Assembly (NCBI RefSeq): GCF_019212185.1 | Contig: NZ_CP078138.1 | Location: 3,888,501-3,952,500, forward strand | Source: Pseudomonas fluorescens | GTDB taxonomy: Bacteria; Pseudomonadota; Gammaproteobacteria; Pseudomonadales; Pseudomonadaceae | DNA length: 64,000 nucleotides | Reading direction: 5' to 3' | Shown here: piece after piece, positions 58,965 to 64,000 of the stretch | Numbering within the stretch: the stretch's first letter is position 1 | Layout of the letters: each line of letters begins with the position of its first letter | Position numbers and translations under genes: made by a program | Notes under the pieces: generated by a model | Databases searched by the model: none | Told to the model about the DNA's origin: nothing | What the model saw: only the letters and a program-made list of their open reading frames with translations

Positions 58965-59897
58965 ATGAATGCCATCATCGACACCCCAATCAGCGCAGAA
59001 CGCCAGGCGCACATTGCCGACCTGCTCAAGGGCGCCATCGACCTGCATTGCCACAGCGGCCCGTCGGTCATGCCGCGTTACTGCGACCACGTCGAAGCCA
59101 TGCGCGAAGCGTCTGAAGCGGGCCTGAAGGCTGTGCTGCTCAAGGACCACTACTACAGTTGCACGCCAGTGACCCACCTGTTGAACAAACACTTCAGTGA
59201 ACTGGACGTGCACATGCTGTCCGGCGTACCACTGAACAACTCTGTCGGCGGGCTGAATGTTCATGCCGTGGAACATGGCCTGACCCTCGGCGCAAAACTG
59301 GTCTGGATGCCGACGTTCTCCTCGGCCAACCACATCGCCCATCACCAGCAGGATAAGAAGTTCGTCGAGAAATTCCCGCAGACCACCCAACGCATGCTGC
59401 AACCCATTCCGCTGACCGTGCTCGACGATGAAGGCCGCCTGAAAGACGAGGTCAAGGCCATCCTAGACCTGATCGCCGCAAAAGACGTGGTGCTCTCGGC
59501 AGGTCATCTGAACATCCGCGAGGTCTGGCCGCTGTTCGAGGAAGCACGCCTGCGCGGGGTCAAGCGCCTGCTGGTCAACCACCCGACCTACGTGGTGGAC
59601 GCGACCCTGGACGACATGCGTCAACTGGCCCGCGACGGCGTGTTCATGGAGCACTCAATGTGCATGTGGGTACCGGGGTCCAAGTTCAAGTTCTACGACG
59701 ACACCTTCCTGCGTGAAGTAATCGAGGCCGGCACTGTCGACCTGACCATCCTCGGCTCCGACCTGGGCCAGCAAGGCAACCCGGGCATCGCCGACGGCTT
59801 TCGCAACGTGATCGGCCAGTTGATCGACCTGGAATTCAGCGATGCGGACATCCGCAAGATGACCTCCGGCAACGCCGCCCGCCTGATGAATCTGTGA
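58965..59897 (+). CDS. DUF6282-type amidohydrolase-like protein
   Basis: This 310-residue protein of an uncharacterised amidohydrolase-like family has H28-x-H30 in AIDLHCHSGPS, H-x-x-H and D near the end (VNHPTY, ILGSDLGQQ), and the TIM-barrel end motif GNAARLMNL. A metal-dependent hydrolase is likely. The reaction is unknown. It lies 27 nt after the aldolase with its own GAGA site, and 10 nt before the FMN protein. Confidence 0.8.
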   Translation: MNAIIDTPISAERQAHIADLLKGAIDLHCHSGPSVMPRYCDHVEAMREASEAGLKAVLLKDHYYSCTPVTHLLNKHFSELDVHMLSGVPLNNSVGGLNVHAVEHGLTLGAKLVWMPTFSSANHIAHHQQDKKFVEKFPQTTQRMLQPIPLTVLDDEGRLKDEVKAILDLIAAKDVVLSAGHLNIREVWPLFEEARLRGVKRLLVNHPTYVVDATLDDMRQLARDGVFMEHSMCMWVPGSKFKFYDDTFLREVIEAGTVDLTILGSDLGQQGNPGIADGFRNVIGQLIDLEFSDADIRKMTSGNAARLMNL

Positions 59898-59907
59898 GGC
59901 TACAGAC

Positions 59908-60969
59908 ATGACACGCCTGATAACCACCATCGGCCAACTGACCCTGAAAAACCCGGTGATCTGCGGGGCCGGTGAGCAGACCATGACCGCCGACGCCATC
60001 CGCGCCGCACTGGCCAGCGGCGCCGGTGCGGTAGTGGCCAAGTCCACCAACGAATCGACAGCGGCCAAGGAGCAACTGGACAAGACCGACTACGTATTGC
60101 TCGACGCCCAGTGGAACCACCTGCCCTGGAACTTCCAGCCGCCGGCCGACGCCAGCCTGTTCGGCCGTTCCGGCCTGGTACAGCGTGACTTCGAGGAATG
60201 GCTGCAGGAACTGGCGATGCTCGACCGCGAAGCCCGCCTGCAGGATGCCTACGTCATTCCCAGCCTGATCCTCAGCGATCTGGAACAATGCGCCGCATTC
60301 GCCCAACGCATCGAACAGGCCGGCCTGCGAGTGCTGGAACTGAACATCGGCGCACCCCACGGCGAAGAGGCCGCCAAGGGCGCCATCGTGCTGGAACGAG
60401 GCGCGGCGCGAATCGAAGCCATCGTGCGCCGCTTGCGCGAAGCAACCACCCTGCCCCTGTGGATCAAGCTCACCGGGCAAAGCGAAGATGTGGTTGGCCT
60501 CGCGCAGGCAGCGCGTCGAGGCGGAGCCGATAGCGTGGTGATGATGGGCCGCTTCATGGGTTTTCTACCCGACCTGGAAACCGGCCTGCCCTTGCTCGGC
60601 ACCAGCGCCGCGATCGGTGGCGCCTGGGCACTGCCACTCACTGCCCGTTGGGTGATGCAGACGCGCAGGGCAATGGCCGACGACTACCCACTGATCGCCA
60701 CCAACGGGGCACGCAGCGGCCTGGATGTCGCGCGCTTCCTATTGGCCGGGGCTTGCGCCACCGAAATGACTTCGGCGGTGTTCACCGGGGGCTATGAGGT
60801 GTTGAGCAATGCCATCGAGGAGCTGGATGCGTACGTGGCGAAACGCGGATCGACAGTGAGTGAGTTGTTGGGCAGTGCGGCGGATAAGGTGCAGACCTAT
60901 CAGCAGCAGCCCAGCCGCGAAGGTTGGTGGGAGCAATTTGCCCCAAAGTGCCCAGGGTTTCCCGCCTGA
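59908..60969 (+). CDS. Dihydroorotate-dehydrogenase-fold FMN protein lacking the catalytic Cys
   Basis: This 353-residue protein has a DHOD/PreA-type TIM barrel with no added ferredoxin domain. In the conserved N-x-x-C-P-N/H segment, ELNIGAPHGE, the general-base Cys (or Ser in class 2) is Ala at residue 149, while N146 is kept. The FMN-binding part (AVVAKSTNES, PLWIKLTG) looks intact. This suggests a different reaction from pyrimidine reduction. It is the last gene of the cupin-led operon, and its substrate is not known. Confidence 0.8.
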   Translation: MTRLITTIGQLTLKNPVICGAGEQTMTADAIRAALASGAGAVVAKSTNESTAAKEQLDKTDYVLLDAQWNHLPWNFQPPADASLFGRSGLVQRDFEEWLQELAMLDREARLQDAYVIPSLILSDLEQCAAFAQRIEQAGLRVLELNIGAPHGEEAAKGAIVLERGAARIEAIVRRLREATTLPLWIKLTGQSEDVVGLAQAARRGGADSVVMMGRFMGFLPDLETGLPLLGTSAAIGGAWALPLTARWVMQTRRAMADDYPLIATNGARSGLDVARFLLAGACATEMTSAVFTGGYEVLSNAIEELDAYVAKRGSTVSELLGSAADKVQTYQQQPSREGWWEQFAPKCPGFPA

Positions 60970-61361
60970 AGCGCCTGGCGCGGGAGATCACTGAAAGCTG
61001 GCGTTTGCTGTCGCCCTGAGCCGAGTTTCTGGAACGGTGGCTGCACGCACGACCCGCGTCGTGCGGGATAGTAAATTCGCCAAGGCGAGCAAGTTTTTAA
61101 TCAATATTGAGTAAAACTTGCAACCGGTCATCATCGAGTCGATCCAGGGACTGCGAAGTGTGCGGCGCCTGCTGGTGTGATGTTCGATCGAAGCGAATAT
61201 CCCGCTCTTCACTGCACGCCACTGGGAACTCTACAAGTAATACTGAGCGGACATTTCGATAAAACGGTTCGGTGTTATTGAAAGTGCTGAAACGCTTAAC
61301 CCAGGTCAATCATCCGCATTGACTGCCCGTTTTCGTATTTGACGTTCAATGCGCTGAACAA
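60970..61361. other. Gene-free tail-to-tail region with a hairpin
   Basis: These 392 nt separate the FMN gene from the convergent LysR gene. The only clear structure is a 9-bp inverted repeat, GCAAGTTTT (61089-61097) with AAAACTTGC (61113-61121), a possible terminator for either side. Small ORFs here have no support. Confidence 0.4.
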
Positions 61362-62327
61362 TCAAACCGAGGCTTTTAAATCCACGCCCAGTGCCTGGAC
61401 AAAGGCCTTCACCAAAGGGCTGCGTACCGTGTTATGGCGCAGGATCAGACTGAACGGCGTGACGATGTTGATCAGGTTCGGGCACACCGCGCGCAACTCC
61501 CCCTGCGCGACCATCGGGGCGGCATAATGCTGCGGCAGGAAACCCACGAAACGCCCCGTTTTGATCAGCAGCGCAACGGCCTCCACCTGGGTGGCCGAAG
61601 CGGAAAAGCTGTCGTAGTGGGCAAATTCCAGTTTGTCACGATGAATCGCGTAGCGATGGTTGATGCACTGGTAATCCTTGAGTACGTGACTCCCCAGATC
61701 CGCGTCCGCCATGGTGAACAGCGGGTGGCCGAGCGCGCAATAAACCTCCGAGCGTTCTTCGTATAGCGGGTAGTAATCAAATTCTTCACGCTTTTGATAA
61801 ACCGGCACAACTCCCGCCACTAACCGCCCTTCCACGACACCTCTTTCAACCTCATCAAGTTGCGCGGCCTGAAGTTGAAACCTCACCTTCGGAGACTCTT
61901 CGTTCATACGCCTAAGCGCGGCAACTAACGGTGATTTTTCGTCTGTGATCGTATTATCAATTACCCCTATACCAAGATCCCCGACAAGTTCGTTTTGCGC
62001 CGAACTAAGCCGGTCGCGAAAGTTATCGACCGAGGCAAATAAGTCTATCGACGCCTGATACACCAGACGCCCCTCCTCGGTCAGGTGAAAGCCCTCTCGA
62101 CCCCGCGTACAGAGGCGCATACCGATGCGAATCTCCAGGTCGGAGATCTGCTTGCTGATGGCTGCCAGCCCCACATTCAGCTCATTTTGCGCGGCACTGA
62201 AGCCTCCTGCCTCGACCACGGCCTTGAACACTTTGAGCAGTTTGAAGTCCAGCCCGCTGAGGGCCAGCGGTGCCCGTTGCAGCGCTTTCGGCGGCGGGTT
62301 TCCGGAATTGGAAAGTGGGGTTTCCAT
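61362..62327 (-). CDS. LysR-family transcriptional regulator
   Basis: This 321-residue LysR protein has a helix-turn-helix at ~27-85 (FKLLKVFKAVVEAGGFSAAQ...LAAISKQISDLE) and a substrate-binding domain. It has an unusual Pro-rich N-terminal extension of ~25 residues. AGAGG precedes the ATG. It is divergent from argH across 296 nt, the usual arrangement for a target gene. Confidence 0.88.
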   Translation of the reverse strand: METPLSNSGNPPPKALQRAPLALSGLDFKLLKVFKAVVEAGGFSAAQNELNVGLAAISKQISDLEIRIGMRLCTRGREGFHLTEEGRLVYQASIDLFASVDNFRDRLSSAQNELVGDLGIGVIDNTITDEKSPLVAALRRMNEESPKVRFQLQAAQLDEVERGVVEGRLVAGVVPVYQKREEFDYYPLYEERSEVYCALGHPLFTMADADLGSHVLKDYQCINHRYAIHRDKLEFAHYDSFSASATQVEAVALLIKTGRFVGFLPQHYAAPMVAQGELRAVCPNLINIVTPFSLILRHNTVRSPLVKAFVQALGVDLKASV

Positions 62328-62623
62328 AATGCTTATTTACCTCTGGCGCTCTATTTATCAATCTGTGCTCAACAACAAAAACATAGCTGGCCTAATAATA
62401 ATGAACACAGAAAACCGGGCTTGGCAACCGCCAATAAATCCCGAACATCAGTGCCAAATCGCTGATCTCAAAACATTAAAAGCTGACACTTCGATCAGTT
62501 CTCTCTCCTTTGCAACTGCCCTCCTGAAAACTGCCCTGGCCTGATTTCGCTCGCTGACTTTTCAGCGACATAGCGGCCTGGCACACCCCCTTTCAGTTCG
62601 CGTTACCGACGAGGAAAACAACA
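62328..62623. promoter_or_regulatory. Divergent promoter region between LysR and the argH-like gene
   Basis: This AT-rich 296-nt region must hold promoters for both genes. No exact palindrome was seen, and LysR-type T-N11-A sites cannot be located with certainty by eye. GAGGA precedes the argH-like start. Confidence 0.35.
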
Positions 62624-64000
62624 ATGTCTCAAACCACCGACCGTCTCTGGGGTGCTCGCTTCAAGAGTGGTCCTTCGCAAGCCTTGGCCGCCCTCTCCCG
62701 CTGCCCCGAGCGCTACTTCCGCCTGACGCCGTATGACCTCGCCGGTTCCAAGGCCCATGCCCGGGAATTGCAGCGCGCAGGCCTGTTGAGCGAGCAGGAA
62801 ACCCGCAACATGCTCGACGCCCTGGAGCAGATTGGCAGCGATTTCCGCGCCGGCAGCATCGCTCCGACCCTGGACGACGAAGACGTCCACACCTTCATCG
62901 AACGCCTGCTGACCGAACGCCTCGGCGCCCTGGGCGGCAAGCTGCGCGCCGGCCGTTCGCGCAATGACCAGACAGCCAACGACCTGCGACTGTTCCTGCG
63001 TGATCACGTCCGCACCCTGGCCGTCGAAGTGCTGGCCTTGCAACAGGCGCTGGTGAACCAGGCCGAACAGCACGTCGAGAGCATCTGCCCCGGCTTCACC
63101 CACTTGCAGCAGGCGCAGCCGATCGTGTTCGCCCATCACCTGCTGGCCCACGCCCAGTCTATGCTGCGCGATGTACAGCGTCTGGTGGACTGGGACGCGC
63201 GCACGTCGCTGTCGCCACTCGGTGCGGCGGCCATGGCGGGCTCGGCCATCGCCCGCCTGCCACAGCAATCCGCGCAGGAAATGGGTTACAGCGGGGTGTG
63301 CGAAAACTCCATCGATGCCGTCGCCAGCCGCGACCACGTTGCCGAATTCCTGTTCATCTCCAGCATGCTCGGGGTCAACATTTCCCGCCTCGCCGAAGAA
63401 TTCTGCCTGTGGTCATCGCGGCAATTTCGCTGGATCGCGCTGGACGATGCCTACGCCACAGGCAGCTCGATCATGCCGCAGAAGAAGAACCCGGACATCG
63501 CCGAACTGGCACGGGGCAAGGCGGGTCGCCTGATCGGCAACTTGACCGGTCTGCTGTCCACCCTTAAATCCCTGCCCCTGTCGTACAACCGCGACTTGAG
63601 CGAAGACAAGCATCACGTGCTCGACAGCGTCGACACCCTGCTGCTGGTGTTGCCGGCGATGGCCGGGATGGTCGCGACCATGACGGTCAACGTCGAAGAA
63701 CTGCGTCGCCAGGCGCCAATGGGTTTCACCCTCGCCACTGAGGTCGCCGATTGGCTGGCGGTGCGCGGCGTGCCGTTCAAGGAAGCCCACGAAATTACCG
63801 GCGCGCTGGTCAAGGCCTGTGAGCAACACGACATTGAACTGTGGGAAGCGTCCCCGGCGCTGCTGGCCGAGATCGACCCACGCCTGACTCCCGAAGTCCG
63901 CGACAGCCTGACCCTGGAGGCCGCCATCGCCGCCCGCAGTGGCTGGGGCGGCACCGCGCCGCAGCAGGTGCGCGAGCAGATCGGCCGCCTGAAAACCGCC
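62624..64000 (+). CDS. argH: Argininosuccinate lyase-family protein, 3' end outside window
   Basis: 459 residues are visible, almost a full ArgH. The family signature SSIMPQKKNPD, with the catalytic Ser, and THLQQAQP with catalytic His are intact, as is GGKLRAGRSRNDQ. Its N-terminus (SQTTDRLWGARF...) and LysR neighbour differ from a typical housekeeping argH locus, so it may be a paralogue in a dedicated catabolic pathway. It splits argininosuccinate to arginine and fumarate, or a related compound. Confidence 0.85.
   Translation, partial: MSQTTDRLWGARFKSGPSQALAALSRCPERYFRLTPYDLAGSKAHARELQRAGLLSEQETRNMLDALEQIGSDFRAGSIAPTLDDEDVHTFIERLLTERLGALGGKLRAGRSRNDQTANDLRLFLRDHVRTLAVEVLALQQALVNQAEQHVESICPGFTHLQQAQPIVFAHHLLAHAQSMLRDVQRLVDWDARTSLSPLGAAAMAGSAIARLPQQSAQEMGYSGVCENSIDAVASRDHVAEFLFISSMLGVNISRLAEEFCLWSSRQFRWIALDDAYATGSSIMPQKKNPDIAELARGKAGRLIGNLTGLLSTLKSLPLSYNRDLSEDKHHVLDSVDTLLLVLPAMAGMVATMTVNVEELRRQAPMGFTLATEVADWLAVRGVPFKEAHEITGALVKACEQHDIELWEASPALLAEIDPRLTPEVRDSLTLEAAIAARSGWGGTAPQQVREQIGRLKTA

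Noticed and set aside
60988..61309. Small frames of 70-74 codons in the FMN gene-LysR gap
   Set aside because: There is no ribosome site and no similarity to known proteins. One overlaps the hairpin at 61089-61121.

Overview
The window reads as chromosome of a fluorescent-group Pseudomonas. The evidence is GC-rich genes with strong GGAG/GAGGA ribosome sites, many REP/REPIN palindromes with the core GGAGCGAGCCTGCTCGCGAT, and a gene order across the PQQ/alcohol region that matches the ped cluster of P. putida and the exa/erc/pqq region of P. aeruginosa. No rRNA, tRNA, CRISPR array or intact insertion sequence was seen.

Region 1 (1-8.0 kb) is reductive pyrimidine/hydantoin catabolism. An NCS1 transporter and an amidohydrolase run left. 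Dihydropyrimidinase and the two-subunit NAD-dependent dihydropyrimidine dehydrogenase (PreT/PreA type) run right, followed by a convergent RutR-like TetR regulator. A small copC-copD pair follows (8.1-9.3 kb).

Region 2 (9.3-33.6 kb) is a nearly complete PQQ-dependent alcohol oxidation system. It holds an ErcS-like hybrid kinase, iron alcohol dehydrogenase ErcA, pqqABCDE, aldehyde dehydrogenase, a lanthanide-type PQQ alcohol dehydrogenase (PedH, D-Y-D motif), relay accessory proteins (metallo-beta-lactamase, SoxYZ-like, MoxJ-like, cytochrome PedF), and a calcium-type PQQ alcohol dehydrogenase (PedE, D-F-S motif). Next come a pentapeptide-repeat protein, the PedS2/PedR2 two-component pair with an unlisted 40-codon gene in front, the PedA1-A2-B-C ABC system, a rhodanese-like protein and the LuxR-type regulator PedR1. 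At least five promoters here share a TTGGTA element about 70-115 nt before the start codon.

Region 3 (33.7-41.4 kb) has pgm, a MocR-type regulator, an unrecognised 486-residue protein preceded by an AT-rich stretch with a possible Cys-rich small ORF, and a quinone-oxidoreductase/LysR divergent pair.

Region 4 (41.4-64 kb) is an accessory catabolic block. It contains an IclR regulator, an aminotransferase with a polyamine-type ABC transporter, MFS carrier, HDAC-family deacetylase, OprD porin, and a leftward ALDH-GMC oxidoreductase-MFS-IclR operon. Divergent from that lies a four-gene operon: cupin, HpcH/HpaI aldolase, DUF6282 protein, and a dihydroorotate-dehydrogenase-fold protein lacking the usual catalytic Cys. 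A LysR regulator and a divergent argininosuccinate-lyase-family gene (cut by the window end) finish the sequence. GAAAC-type repeats link several promoters of this block. REP elements, frequent up to 36 kb, are absent here.
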